Part shown: positions 35,806-44,413 of the stretch, piece by piece
Position numbering within the stretch: position 1 is the first letter of the stretch
Layout: each line of letters opens with the position of its first letter
The notes under the pieces: model-generated
What the model was told of the DNA's origin: nothing
What the model saw: the letters and a program-made list of their open reading frames with translations, nothing else
Databases searched by the model: none
Program-made: the position numbers and the translations under genes
Source: JAGRKR01 sp041397725
GTDB taxonomy: Bacteria > Pseudomonadota > Alphaproteobacteria > Rhizobiales > Hyphomicrobiaceae
Reading direction: 5' to 3'
DNA: 64,000 bases
NCBI GenBank assembly: GCA_041397725.1
Contig: JAWKVZ010000003.1
Span: 397,991 to 461,990, forward strand

Positions 35806-36804
35806 ATGACTGAGCCCCTGCATGAGCGATGCCGCATCACGGCGGCGCTGAGCGAGATCGAGGCTTTCATCGCCGTCGTCGATTGCGCCAGCTTCTCCAT
35901 GGCGGCCCGCCGGCTCGGCCTGTCGCAGCCGACGGTTTCGCAGCGCGTGCAGGCGCTCGAGAGCGCCTATGGCCTCAAGCTGATCGAGCGGCGGAAGGGC
36001 ATCGCTCTGACGCTGACGCGCGCAGGCCGCAGGATCTATGACGGCGCCCGCCAGGTTCTGGCGCGCGCGGTCGATCTGGAGCGGGTGGCACGGGAACTCG
36101 GCGAGGCCGAGCGGGGCGAGATGGTGGTCGGGTTTTCCACGCCGGCCCTCGCCATGCCGGTGATCGCGCGGCTGCTGGCGGCGCATCCACGGATCGGCGT
36201 GAGCTTCCGTACCGGCAACACCTCCGAGCTTCTGGCGCAACTCGCTGCCTGCGAGATCGATGCCGGCGTCATGACGATGGAGCGGCCCCCGATGGAGCTG
36301 CGCTCGGCGCTGCTCGCTGAGCAACGGCTGCTCGCGTGTGTGCCGGCCCGCCATGCCTGGGTGCGCGGCGAGCCGCCCGGACTGAAGGAGCTCGCGAGAT
36401 GCCGGCTGATCCTGCGGGAGGAAGGCTCGCTTACGCGGGAAATCTTCGAGCGGGCCTGCGGCGATGCCGGCGTGGTTCTGGCGGACGTGATGTGTCTGCC
36501 GTCACGCGAATCGGTGAAGGAAGCGGTCGCGGCGGGGCTCGGCGTCGGAATCGTGCTGGCCGGCGAGATGGGCGACGACCGGCGACTGGCGTCGGTGCCG
36601 ATCGAGGGCATCAAGGGCGCGGGTGGCGTTTATGCCGTCGCACGGCCCGACACGGCGGGGCTGCCGCTGGTCGAGGCCTTCTTCACCGCGTGCAAGGCCC
36701 CGAGCGTTCGGACCGGGCCGGTCCGTGGCGGCGAGCCGGGCAGCCGATGCACGAGCCGACAGCCGAAGACGAGACGGTCAAGCAAGCAAGGGGTGAGACG
36801 ATGA
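35806..36804 (+). CDS. LysR-family regulator of phosphonate genes
   Basis: A 332-residue LysR regulator. The N-terminal helix-turn-helix reads EIEAFIAVVDCASFSMAARR, LGLSQPTVSQRVQALE, followed by the linker helix and a periplasmic-binding-like effector domain (MVVGFSTPALAMPVIARLLA, IDAGVMTMERPP, AVAAGLGVGIVLAGEM). A C-terminal basic tail extends beyond the domain. It is divergent from phnCDE and its last codons overlap the start of the HD oxygenase gene (ATGA), so it most likely controls both phosphonate uptake and cleavage. The inducer may be the phosphonate or its hydroxylated product. Confidence 0.9.
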   Translation: MTEPLHERCRITAALSEIEAFIAVVDCASFSMAARRLGLSQPTVSQRVQALESAYGLKLIERRKGIALTLTRAGRRIYDGARQVLARAVDLERVARELGEAERGEMVVGFSTPALAMPVIARLLAAHPRIGVSFRTGNTSELLAQLAACEIDAGVMTMERPPMELRSALLAEQRLLACVPARHAWVRGEPPGLKELARCRLILREEGSLTREIFERACGDAGVVLADVMCLPSRESVKEAVAAGLGVGIVLAGEMGDDRRLASVPIEGIKGAGGVYAVARPDTAGLPLVEAFFTACKAPSVRTGPVRGGEPGSRCTSRQPKTRRSSKQGVRR

Positions 36805-37358
36805 CAGCCGTGGAGACGATTTCCGGGAAGTTGCGCGAGATGGTCGCCAGCAGGGGCGCCGACCTCTATGGCGGCGAGGCCGTGACGCAGGAACAACACG
36901 CCCTGCAGTGCGCCGAGCTCGCCGAGCGTGAAGGGGCGCCCTCCTCGCTCATCGTCGCGGCCCTCCTGCATGATATCGGACACCTCTTCGAGGATGATTT
37001 CGACAAGGCGCTGGTGAACGACGAGGACCGGTATCACGAGAACCTCGGCGAGAGGTTTCTCAAGGACTGGTTCGGTGCGAACGTCACGGAGCCGGTCCGC
37101 CTGCATGTGGCGGCCAAGCGCTATCTCTGCGCGGTCGAGAGCGACTACCACAATGGGCTGTCGGAGGCGTCGCGGCATTCCCTCAAGCTTCAGGGTGGCC
37201 CCATGTCGGCTGAGGAGGTGGCTGCGTTCGAGCGCCTGCCCCATTGGCAGGAAGCCGTGCGTCTGAGGCGATGGGACGATCTCGGCAAGGATCCGGACAT
37301 GAAGACCCGAGACCTCGAGCATTTCCTGGCGCATGTCGCGCGTTGCGTGAAGGGCTGA
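36801..37358 (+). CDS. HD-domain mixed-valent di-iron oxygenase for phosphonate C-P cleavage (PhnZ/TmpB type)
   Basis: A 185-residue phosphonate-operon HD protein. The di-iron ligand set of PhnZ is visible: H33, H57-D58 in LLHDIGH, H61, H79 in RYHENLG, H102 in RLHVAAKRY and an Asp at 159/160 in RRWDDLG. The Y23-G-G-E26 motif matches the PhnZ Tyr/Glu pair that senses the amino group of the substrate. PhnZ cleaves 2-amino-1-hydroxyethylphosphonate to glycine and phosphate; TmpB does the same for a trimethylammonium analogue, giving glycine betaine. No partner hydroxylase (PhnY/TmpA) is in this window. It is coupled to the LysR gene by an ATGA overlap and lies next to phnCDE. Confidence 0.88.
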   Translation: MTAVETISGKLREMVASRGADLYGGEAVTQEQHALQCAELAEREGAPSSLIVAALLHDIGHLFEDDFDKALVNDEDRYHENLGERFLKDWFGANVTEPVRLHVAAKRYLCAVESDYHNGLSEASRHSLKLQGGPMSAEEVAAFERLPHWQEAVRLRRWDDLGKDPDMKTRDLEHFLAHVARCVKG

Positions 37359-37389
37359 GCGGGGCGCACGAGTCCGGCGGACGGGCGGC

Positions 37390-37403
37390 GACGCGATCGC
37401 GTC
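37390..37403. terminator. Palindrome between convergent genes
   Basis: GACGCGATCGCGTC is a perfect 14-base palindrome between the convergent HD oxygenase and CYTH-CHAD genes, flanked by CCGGCGG and CTGCCGG, which may lengthen the stem. It may serve as a two-way transcription end. There is no T-run. Confidence 0.35.
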
Positions 37404-37412
37404 GTCTGCCGG

Positions 37413-38969
37413 TCACTTCCAGAAGCGCGGCGTCTCGTCGAGATCGCGCCAGCGGGCCTTGGCGCGCTTCCAGGCCTTGCTGGCCCGCTTTTCATGCCAC
37501 GCGCCGACCGCGTGTATCGCATCCTGCAAGCGAGGCTCGACGTCTTCGGATTGCGAAAGAATGCCAGCCAATTGCTCGCTCATCGCGACATCGTTGAGGT
37601 AGCCGAAGATGTCCTGGAGCGTCTTCAGTCGCTTCACGAACTCGCTGGTGGCCTTGCGGGGATAGAGCGATGCGTAGAACTCGATCGAGTAGCGCAGATG
37701 CTTGAGCGCCTTGCGCATCTCGTGACGCTCGTCGATCGTCAGGTGATCGATGTCACGGCCCCACGCCTTGGCCTTGCGCCAGGACGCCTGGAGGGTGTGG
37801 CGCGCGTGCGCAAGGACGCGTCCTTCCTGCCGCTCGTCCTCGAGCGTCGATCTGATGTCGTCGATCGCACAGTCGAATAGCGCACAGTTGAGCTTGAGCC
37901 AGCTCCAGTCCGGGGACTCGAGTTCGCGACGTACGATGCGCCGCTGGTGCTCCCTGTAATCCGTGAGGCGCGCGCGGAGGATCGAGTCGCCCGCACCATT
38001 ATCTTCCGCGGCGAATGCCGGTGCGACCACCTCCTGGAGCAGCACGTCGGCGTCGCGCAGGGCGCCGACGATGGCCCCGAGGCGCTTCGCCTCGGCGCGG
38101 AGCCGGACCAGGCGTTCGTCGCGCGTCAGAGGCTTGGCGCCATGCAGTGCGGTGCGCAGACGTCTGAGGCCCACACGCAATTGATGTGCGCCCTCTGGAT
38201 CGTCGGAGCGGAGCACGACCTCCCAGTTGTGCAGGATCTGGATCGCCGCCGTGTGGCCTAGCGCGCTGAGAGCCTGCAGGCCCGTCATCGCGCGTGAGAG
38301 GCGTGGAACGCGGCTCACCTGCGGCGTCGGAACCGCGCTGTCGTTCACCGAGGCCGGCAGGGTCGGGCCGCGACTGCCGGCGGGCCCGCTGCGTATCAAG
38401 ATGGTTATGGGCTCGGCGGACAGCAGAGACTCCGCAACGGCCAGCAGGCCCGCGGCGCGGCCGTGCATGAGCTTGAGCCTCGCCTCGCCGACCGGTGCAC
38501 TCGATGAAGATCTCCTGATGGTGCCGCGATCGATCTCCAGCGCGATGCGTCCCTCGCCGTTCGCCCGCAGCAGGCGTGTGCTGCGCGACAAGGCCATGGT
38601 CGCGATGGGGCGAAGTGCCTTCTTCGAGACGACGGAGAGCAGGCGCGTGCGCGTGGGGGAGGCTGGCAACTGCAAGACTTGAGGCTTGGCCCGGGTGGTC
38701 TTCTGTGTGGTCACGACCAGGGGAGCCGCGGTCTCGCCCGGCTCCGGCCGGAACGTGAGGGTCTGCACCCAGTGATCGCGCGCCTTGCACATCTGCAGCG
38801 AAATGCCTGCCTGCGCCAGACGTCCATCGGCGGTGTCGAAGAACACGGCGTCGAGACTTTGGCTGCGCGGACGGTTGGCGCGAAGGGCCTTGGCCGCGGC
38901 GGCCTTTGCCAAGCGCTTCATCGCCCCTTGCTCCATCGCAACGATGAGCTCAGGTCGGTTGGTGGTCAC
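37413..38969 (-). CDS. CYTH-CHAD domain protein
   Basis: A 518-residue two-domain protein. Residues ~1-200 are a CYTH triphosphate-tunnel domain (RPELIVAMEQGAMKRLAKAA, AVFFDTADGRLAQAGISLQM, LEIDRG). Residues ~230-510 are a CHAD helical domain with its repeated His/Arg signatures EGAHQLRVGLRRLRTALHG and IDERHEMRKALKHLRYSIEF. CHAD domains bind polyphosphate and CYTH domains hydrolyse or bind triphosphates, so a role in polyphosphate metabolism is likely. The start is GTG 38969; an ATG at 38936 is possible but would cut the first CYTH strand. Confidence 0.9.
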   Translation of the reverse strand: MTTNRPELIVAMEQGAMKRLAKAAAAKALRANRPRSQSLDAVFFDTADGRLAQAGISLQMCKARDHWVQTLTFRPEPGETAAPLVVTTQKTTRAKPQVLQLPASPTRTRLLSVVSKKALRPIATMALSRSTRLLRANGEGRIALEIDRGTIRRSSSSAPVGEARLKLMHGRAAGLLAVAESLLSAEPITILIRSGPAGSRGPTLPASVNDSAVPTPQVSRVPRLSRAMTGLQALSALGHTAAIQILHNWEVVLRSDDPEGAHQLRVGLRRLRTALHGAKPLTRDERLVRLRAEAKRLGAIVGALRDADVLLQEVVAPAFAAEDNGAGDSILRARLTDYREHQRRIVRRELESPDWSWLKLNCALFDCAIDDIRSTLEDERQEGRVLAHARHTLQASWRKAKAWGRDIDHLTIDERHEMRKALKHLRYSIEFYASLYPRKATSEFVKRLKTLQDIFGYLNDVAMSEQLAGILSQSEDVEPRLQDAIHAVGAWHEKRASKAWKRAKARWRDLDETPRFWK

Positions 38970-39319
38970 GTCTCACTGCCCCGAAAACTGCACGTACGGA
39001 TCGCCAACTTATGGCAGTGGGCGGTCATCATCAACGGCGGCTCCGCACCATCGTCGAGGCGATGACGAGCGGGTTGCGCGCGGGTCGATTGCCGGATGGC
39101 CGCGCCCGGCCCGGGCGCCGACGCGCCGCTTCTCCGTCCACGAAAGCTCCGCATCATGAAGCTGATCTGGGCCCGGAATGCCCCATTTCACTATTTGAAC
39201 CGCTGCCCTGCATATGACAAGGTCTGGCCTTGGCGAGGCTCGGACGGGCGTCTCTGCCGCTTCCGAACCTGCCCAATCGGTGCCGGCGCGTCGAGCACCA
39301 AATCGTGGAGGAAGCTGCA
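38970..39319. other. Intergenic region upstream of the SBP56 gene
   Basis: Divergent promoter space between the CYTH-CHAD and selenium-binding-protein genes. Several short overlapping frames exist, none with a recognisable domain or ribosome site. I see no clear operator. Confidence 0.5.
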
Positions 39320-40720
39320 ATGTCAATGAGGCCCGACCCGACCTTTCACGCGACGGCGAAGCTTGCGATGCAGGCCCCGGTGGAGAACTACGCCTATACC
39401 CTGATGCTGTGCCCCGACTTCTCGCAGCCTGATGGGCTGGCGGTCGTGGATGTCAATCCGAAGTCTTCGAGCTACGGCAAGATCGTGCATCAGGTGATGA
39501 TGCCCAACAGGGGCGACGAGTTTCATCACTTCGGCTGGAACGCCTGTTCCTCGGCGCTCTCGCCGCTCACCGGCCACGCATTCCTGGAGCGGCGGTTCCT
39601 GATCATCCCGGGCATCCGCTCCTCGCGGATCTACATCATCGACACCAAGGGCGGGCCGACGGCGGCCAAGATCCACAAGATCATCGAGCCGGAGGAGGTT
39701 TTCGCCAAGACCGGCTATTCGCGTCCTCACACGATCCACTGCGGTCCGGAGGGCGTCTACGTGTCCACACTCGGCGGCGGTGGCCCCGACGGCACCAAAG
39801 GCCCGCCCGGCATCTTCATCATGGACTGCGAGACGTTCGAGATCCTCGGTCGCTACGAGATCGATCGCGGCAGCCAGGACAAGCAGTACGATTTCTGGTG
39901 GAACCTGCCGCGCGACTACATGATTTCCTCGGAGTGGGCCCTGCCGCCGCAATTCGAGAACGGCGTCGTGCCCGAGGATCTCCTGTCCAACCGGTACGGT
40001 CACCGGCTGCACTTCTGGAACCTGCGCGATCGCAAGAACGTACAGACCGTCGATCTCGGTGCGAACCACCAGATGGCTCTCGAGGTCCGTCCTGCCCATG
40101 ATCCGGCGAAGGAGTACGGCTTCTGCGGCGTGGTCGTCGATACGACCAACCTCGAGGGATCGATCTGGACCTGGTGGCGGGAGGGCGGCAAGTTCCATGC
40201 CCGCAAGACCGCAACCATCCCGCCCGAGGCCGCCAAGGCGGAGGATCTGCCGCCATTGCTGCAGGGCTTCGGTGCGGTTCCTCCGCTGGTGACGGACATC
40301 GACCTCTCGCTCGACGACCGCTTCCTCTACGTGGCCTGCTGGGGAACGGGAGAAATGCGCCAGTACGACGTCACCGACCCGATGAACCCGAAGCTGGCCG
40401 GCTCCGTCCACGTCGGCGGCATCGTGCGCAAGACGAAGCACCCGAGCGGCAAGACCTTCGGCTACGGCCCGCAGATGGTCGAGATCAGTCGCGACGGCAA
40501 GCGCGTCTACTGGACCAACTCGCTGTATTCCACCTGGGACGACCAGTTCTATCCTGGCGAGCGCGGAGCGGCGATGGTCAAGGCCGACGTCGGCGAGACC
40601 GGCGGGCTGAGCCTCGATCCGGAGTTCTACGTCGAATTCCCCAAGGGCTATCGCTCACACCAGATCCGCCTCGAGGGTGGGGATTGCTCGACCGACTCGT
40701 TCTGCTATCCGAACGTGTGA
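39320..40720 (+). CDS. Selenium-binding protein SBP56 / methanethiol oxidase family
   Basis: A 466-residue SBP56-family beta-propeller protein. In bacteria (MtoX) and humans (SELENBP1) members oxidise methanethiol to formaldehyde, H2S and H2O2 using copper. Diagnostic segments are DEFHHFGWNACSS near 67-78, IRSSRIYIIDTKGGPTAAKI, YSRPHTIHCGPEGVYVSTLG, PPGIFIMDCETFEILGRYE, YDFWWNLPRDYMISSEWALP and RVYWTNSLYSTWDDQFYPGE. The usual C-S-S-C active-site motif is C76-S-S-A79 here. There is no clear signal peptide, unlike periplasmic MtoX. ATG 39320 follows GGAGGAAG. Its stop overlaps the start of a membrane protein gene. Confidence 0.92.
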   Translation: MSMRPDPTFHATAKLAMQAPVENYAYTLMLCPDFSQPDGLAVVDVNPKSSSYGKIVHQVMMPNRGDEFHHFGWNACSSALSPLTGHAFLERRFLIIPGIRSSRIYIIDTKGGPTAAKIHKIIEPEEVFAKTGYSRPHTIHCGPEGVYVSTLGGGGPDGTKGPPGIFIMDCETFEILGRYEIDRGSQDKQYDFWWNLPRDYMISSEWALPPQFENGVVPEDLLSNRYGHRLHFWNLRDRKNVQTVDLGANHQMALEVRPAHDPAKEYGFCGVVVDTTNLEGSIWTWWREGGKFHARKTATIPPEAAKAEDLPPLLQGFGAVPPLVTDIDLSLDDRFLYVACWGTGEMRQYDVTDPMNPKLAGSVHVGGIVRKTKHPSGKTFGYGPQMVEISRDGKRVYWTNSLYSTWDDQFYPGERGAAMVKADVGETGGLSLDPEFYVEFPKGYRSHQIRLEGGDCSTDSFCYPNV

Positions 40721-41394
40721 CCTTGGCTGCGGAGACCTGGACGGCAACCGGCCTGTGGCTGGCGGTCATCGGATCGGGCGTCTATCACGGCGTCAACCCC
40801 GGGATGGGCTGGCCGCTGGCCGTGTCCGCCGGGCTGCTGGGGCGCGGCCAGCGCGATCTTCTGATCGCGCTGGGTCCGCTGGCGCTCGGTCATTTCCTCG
40901 CCATGGCCGGGATCCTGCTGCCGTTCGCCTTGATGGCCACGCTGGTGGATTGGCAGCATGAGATCAGGCTCGGTGCGGGTCTCCTGGTGATCGCCGTCGG
41001 TGCGTACCTTCTGATCAACCGGCGTCACCCGCGATTTCTCGCCCGCATCCGGCCGACGCAACTGACGTTCTGGTCGTTCGCCGTGGCGATGGCACACGGC
41101 GCGGGGCTGATGCTCGTGCCGATCTACCTCGGGCTCTGCAAGGCAGAAGAGCTCGACGCCGGCCATCGCGCGGCAATGACCCTGATGGCCGGCACGTTGA
41201 CGACAGCGGTCGTCGTGTCGGCCGTTCACGCCATGGCCATGATCGCATCCGGTGGGCTGCTCGCGCTGGCGGTCCATCGTTGGCTCGGACCGCAGTTCAT
41301 TTCCCGCAGCTGGTTCAATCTCGACGTCGTGTGGGCCGCGAGCTTGCTGCTCGTGGGCGTGCTGGCCGTGCTCGGCTCGTGGGCGGGGCCGTGA
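40717..41394 (+). CDS. Multi-span membrane protein coupled to SBP56
   Basis: A 225-residue integral membrane protein with about six helices, starting at GTG 40717 that overlaps the SBP56 stop (GTGA). Notable are VYHGVNPGMGWPLAV with a His-x-x-Asn-Pro motif in helix 1-2, FAVAMAHGAGLMLVPIYLGL with a second His, and VSAVHAMAMIA with a third, so a metal pathway is possible. It resembles the HGxNPxMGW membrane proteins often found next to SBP56 genes; no function is established. A role in copper supply or sulfur-compound transport for the oxidase is inferred from coupling. Confidence 0.75.
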   Translation: MTLAAETWTATGLWLAVIGSGVYHGVNPGMGWPLAVSAGLLGRGQRDLLIALGPLALGHFLAMAGILLPFALMATLVDWQHEIRLGAGLLVIAVGAYLLINRRHPRFLARIRPTQLTFWSFAVAMAHGAGLMLVPIYLGLCKAEELDAGHRAAMTLMAGTLTTAVVVSAVHAMAMIASGGLLALAVHRWLGPQFISRSWFNLDVVWAASLLLVGVLAVLGSWAGP

Positions 41395-41435
41395 CCGGGG
41401 TCGTGGCCTGTCGGAGCGGGCGGATCGACGCTTCG

Positions 41436-42293
41436 TCAGCCGATCCGCTCGGCGATGGCGAGGATGCGATGCATATCGCGCAGCACCGGCTTCTCGATCA
41501 GCTTGCCGTCGATGACGACGAGCCCGGTGTCAGCCTCGGCGAACGCCTTGATGATGCGCCGCGCGTGCGCGATCTGCTTTTCGCTCGGCGTGAAGACCTC
41601 GTTGAGGATCGGGATCTGCTTCGGGTGGATCGAGCCCTTGCCGCTGAAGCCGAGATCGCGGACCAGTTCGGCCTCGCGCCGCATGCCGGCGGGGTCCTCG
41701 AGGTCGAGGTAGGGCACGTCGATCACGTCGAGACCGGCGCCTGCGGCGGCGTGGACCACGCGCGAGCGGGCGTAGAGCAGGGGCTCGAAAGCGTTGCGGC
41801 AGCGCAGCTCGGCGGCCATGTCGACGCCACCGAAGAACAGGGCGTCGATGCGCGGGCTGGAGCGTGCGATGTCATGCACGGCCTCGAGGCCGGCGTTGGT
41901 CTCGATGATGACGTGCAGCCGCGTCGGGTGGCCTCGCTCGGTCAGCAGGTCGTCGAGCCACTTGACCTCGTCGGGCGTGCGCACCTTGGGCAGCATCAGT
42001 GCGGGGGGCGGCGTCGCGGTCTTCAGCACCGCGTGCACGTCGGCCAGCCCGAAGGGGTCGCGCAGGCAGTTGATGCGCACGATCCGCTCGACGCCATCGT
42101 CGGCCTGCGGCGTCTCGAAGAGGGCGAGCGCGCGGGCTCGTGCGGTGTCCTTGTCCTTTGGCGCGATGCCGTCCTCGAGCTCGACGCAGACGATGTCGGC
42201 TCCGGAGGAAAGCGCCTTGGGAAACATCTCCGGTCTGAGGCCCGGCGAAAAAATAAAGCTGCGCCTTGGACGCACAGGTCGGTCGTGGCTCAT
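41436..42293 (-). CDS. HpcH/HpaI-type CoA-ester lyase (CitE-like)
   Basis: A 285-residue TIM-barrel lyase of the CitE/malyl-CoA lyase group. Typical features are RRSFIFSPGLRPEMFPKAL (phosphate/CoA contact), VELEDGIAPKDKDTAR with acidic Mg ligands, RINCLRDPFGLADV, PALMLPKVRTPDEVKWLD, VIIETNAGLEAVHDIA and GKGSIHPKQIPILNEVF. Members split or form 3-hydroxy-acyl-CoA esters such as malyl-CoA or citramalyl-CoA. ATG 42293 has an AGGAGAGCAG site. It is the third gene after the LeuC/LeuD-like pair on the same strand, suggesting that it acts on a downstream product of that hydratase. Confidence 0.88.
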   Translation of the reverse strand: MSHDRPVRPRRSFIFSPGLRPEMFPKALSSGADIVCVELEDGIAPKDKDTARARALALFETPQADDGVERIVRINCLRDPFGLADVHAVLKTATPPPALMLPKVRTPDEVKWLDDLLTERGHPTRLHVIIETNAGLEAVHDIARSSPRIDALFFGGVDMAAELRCRNAFEPLLYARSRVVHAAAGAGLDVIDVPYLDLEDPAGMRREAELVRDLGFSGKGSIHPKQIPILNEVFTPSEKQIAHARRIIKAFAEADTGLVVIDGKLIEKPVLRDMHRILAIAERIG

Positions 42294-42351
42294 GTCTGCT
42301 CTCCTGATGCGTGCGGCCGGCGCCGTCGGCGCCTGTCGAACGCGGCGTGTT

Positions 42352-42990
42352 TCAGCTTTCCAGCCCCGGCGCATACACCCAAGGCCGCTTGCTCCGGTCC
42401 TTCGACTGGAAGTCCGTGATCTCGGCCTTGCGCAGGAGCGTCTGGTCGATCTCGTCGAGGCCGCTCAGCAGCATGGCGCGGAGTGCCGGCGGTGTCTTGA
42501 AGGGGAACGCCTCGCCGCCAGGGGCCTTCACCTCCTGCTTTTCGAGGTCGACGGTCACGAGCCCGGCGCCGCCCGAAGCCTCGACCTGGCTGGCGATCAG
42601 CTCGACCGTCGCCATCGGCAGCTCGACGGGGACGATGCCGTTGCGGAAGCAGTTGTTGAAGAAGATGCCGGAATAGCTCGGCGCGACGATGGCGCGGAAG
42701 CCGAAGCCGCGCAGGGCCTTGGGCGCCGGCTCGCGCGAGGAGCCGCAGCCGAAGTTGGCGCCGCCGAGCAGGATGGTGGCGCGGTTCCATGGCTCCTTGT
42801 TGAGGATGAAGTCGGGATTGGGCTCGCGGTCCTTGATGTAGCGCCAGTAGGCGAACAGGCCTGCGCCCCATCGCTCGTGCGTTTCCTCGGTCGAGCGGGT
42901 CATCTCGGGAACCGGGATGATCTGGTCGGTATCGATGTTGTCGCGCAGCATCGCAACGGCGACGCCGGTCACGCTCTTCAGGCTTTCCAT
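42352..42990 (-). CDS. leuD: Isopropylmalate-dehydratase-type small subunit
   Basis: A 212-residue aconitase-superfamily swivel subunit. LeuD motifs are present: AMLRDNIDTDQIIPVPEMTR near the N-terminus, LGGANFGCGSSREPAPKALR (substrate-binding GSSRE loop), and GFRAIVAPSYSGIFFNNCFRNG. ATG 42990 follows GGAGAAAACC and lies 10 bp after the large-subunit stop. In a standard genome it would be isopropylmalate isomerase, but here it sits beside a CoA-ester lyase and an isocitrate-lyase-type enzyme, so a catabolic hydratase acting on another branched dicarboxylate is quite possible. Confidence 0.88.
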   Translation of the reverse strand: MESLKSVTGVAVAMLRDNIDTDQIIPVPEMTRSTEETHERWGAGLFAYWRYIKDREPNPDFILNKEPWNRATILLGGANFGCGSSREPAPKALRGFGFRAIVAPSYSGIFFNNCFRNGIVPVELPMATVELIASQVEASGGAGLVTVDLEKQEVKAPGGEAFPFKTPPALRAMLLSGLDEIDQTLLRKAEITDFQSKDRSKRPWVYAPGLES

Positions 42991-43000
42991 GGTTTTCTCC

Positions 43001-44413
43001 TCAGCCGAGCATCGGGCGCGGGTCGGTGATGCGTCCTGTCACGGCGGATGCCGCGACGGTCGCCGGGCTCGCCAGATGGGTGCGTGTCTGCGGACCCTGG
43101 CGCCCCTCGAAATTCCGGTTCGAGGTGCTGATCACCCGCTGGTCGGCGAACCGCTTGTTGCCCATGTCGGCGCATAGTCCGCAGCCCGACTCGTGCCATT
43201 CGAAGCCTGCGGCCTTGAAGATCTTGTCGAGGCCTTCCGCCTCGGCCTCCCGCTTGACGCTGGCCGAGCCCGGAATGCAGACGGCTTGCACGCCTTCGGC
43301 GACCTTGCGTCCCTTCAGGATGCCGGCCGCCACCCGCAGGTCCGAGAGCCGCCCGTTGGTGCACGAGCCGATGAAGGCGGCCTCGACGGGCACGCCGGCG
43401 ATCGGCTCGCCGGGCGTGAGGCGGATGTAGGAGAGCGCCTTCTCGTGCTGCCGGCGCACCTCGGCGTTCGGCGCTGCCGCCGGATCGGGGACGCGCCCTT
43501 CGATGCCCAGCACATGCTCCGGGCTGGTGCCCCAGGTGACGTGGGGGCGCAGAGCGGACGCATCGATGTGCACCTCCTTGTCGTAGTGCGCGCCGTCCTC
43601 GCTCAGCAGGCCGCGCCAGTACCGTACCGCAGCGTCCCAGGCAGCGCCCTTGGGCGCGAACTCGCGACCGGCGAGATACTCGAACGTCGTATCGTCGGGT
43701 GGCACGAAGCCCGTGCGTGCGGAGAACTCGATGGCCATGCTGCAGAAGGTCAGCCGGCCCTCTACGGGAAGCGAGCGGATGGCGCTGCCGGCGAGCTCCA
43801 TGGCGTAGCCGATGCCGCCGTTGGCGCCTTCCTTGCCGATGAGGGCGAGGATCATGTCCTTGGCGTAGACGCCCTTGCCCAGGCCGCCGTCGAAGGTCAC
43901 CCGCATCGTCCGCGGTCTGGATTGCGGCAACGTCTGCGTCGCCAGGACGTGCTCAGCCTCGGAATTGCCGATGCCCCAGGCGAGAGCGCCGACGCCGCCA
44001 TTGCCGCAGGTGTGGCTGTCGCCGCACACGAGCGTCATGCCCGGCAGGATGATGCCGGCCTCCGGGGCCACGACATGCGCGATGCCCTGCCGGCGATCGC
44101 CGATGTCGAAAAAGCGCAATCCGTAGTCGGTGATGTGCTTGCGCGCCGTCTCGATGATCTCCGTGCCTGTGGCGGCGTTCGACTGGCTGCGCGTGCGGCC
44201 GGGACGCGTGTCGATCAGGTGGTCCACCAGCGTGAAGACGAGATCTGGATTGGCCACCTTGCGTCCGGCCTTCGCGAACCCCGGCATGATCCAGCCGGCC
44301 GTCCAGTCGTGAAGCACGAGGCGGTCGATGTGGATGAGCTGGCTCTGGCCGTCGAGGTCGGCGACGACGTGATCGGCCCACACCTTGTCGAAGTATGTCC
44401 TGGCTGCGGCCAT
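43001..44413 (-). CDS. leuC: Isopropylmalate-dehydratase-type large subunit (4Fe-4S)
   Basis: A 470-residue aconitase-family large subunit. It has the three cluster Cys residues in FIGSCTNGRLSDLRVAA and HESGCGLCADMGNK, plus LHDWTAGW, MTLVCGDSHTCGNGGVGALA, GIGNSEAEHVLATQTL and the C-terminal RVISTSNRNFEGRQGPQTRT typical of LeuC. ATG 44413 has an AGGAAGG site. With the small subunit it would interconvert a 2-hydroxy acid and its 3-hydroxy isomer, or hydrate a maleate-type acid, through a 4Fe-4S cluster. The substrate may be isopropylmalate or a catabolic analogue such as a methylated malate. Confidence 0.9.
   Translation of the reverse strand: MAAARTYFDKVWADHVVADLDGQSQLIHIDRLVLHDWTAGWIMPGFAKAGRKVANPDLVFTLVDHLIDTRPGRTRSQSNAATGTEIIETARKHITDYGLRFFDIGDRRQGIAHVVAPEAGIILPGMTLVCGDSHTCGNGGVGALAWGIGNSEAEHVLATQTLPQSRPRTMRVTFDGGLGKGVYAKDMILALIGKEGANGGIGYAMELAGSAIRSLPVEGRLTFCSMAIEFSARTGFVPPDDTTFEYLAGREFAPKGAAWDAAVRYWRGLLSEDGAHYDKEVHIDASALRPHVTWGTSPEHVLGIEGRVPDPAAAPNAEVRRQHEKALSYIRLTPGEPIAGVPVEAAFIGSCTNGRLSDLRVAAGILKGRKVAEGVQAVCIPGSASVKREAEAEGLDKIFKAAGFEWHESGCGLCADMGNKRFADQRVISTSNRNFEGRQGPQTRTHLASPATVAASAVTGRITDPRPMLG

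Noticed and set aside
42352..44413. Reading the LeuC/LeuD pair as ordinary leucine biosynthesis.
   Set aside because: Kept as a possibility in the gene entries but not as the main reading, because leuA/leuB are absent and the neighbours are lyases and an importer. Genome-wide data are needed to settle it.
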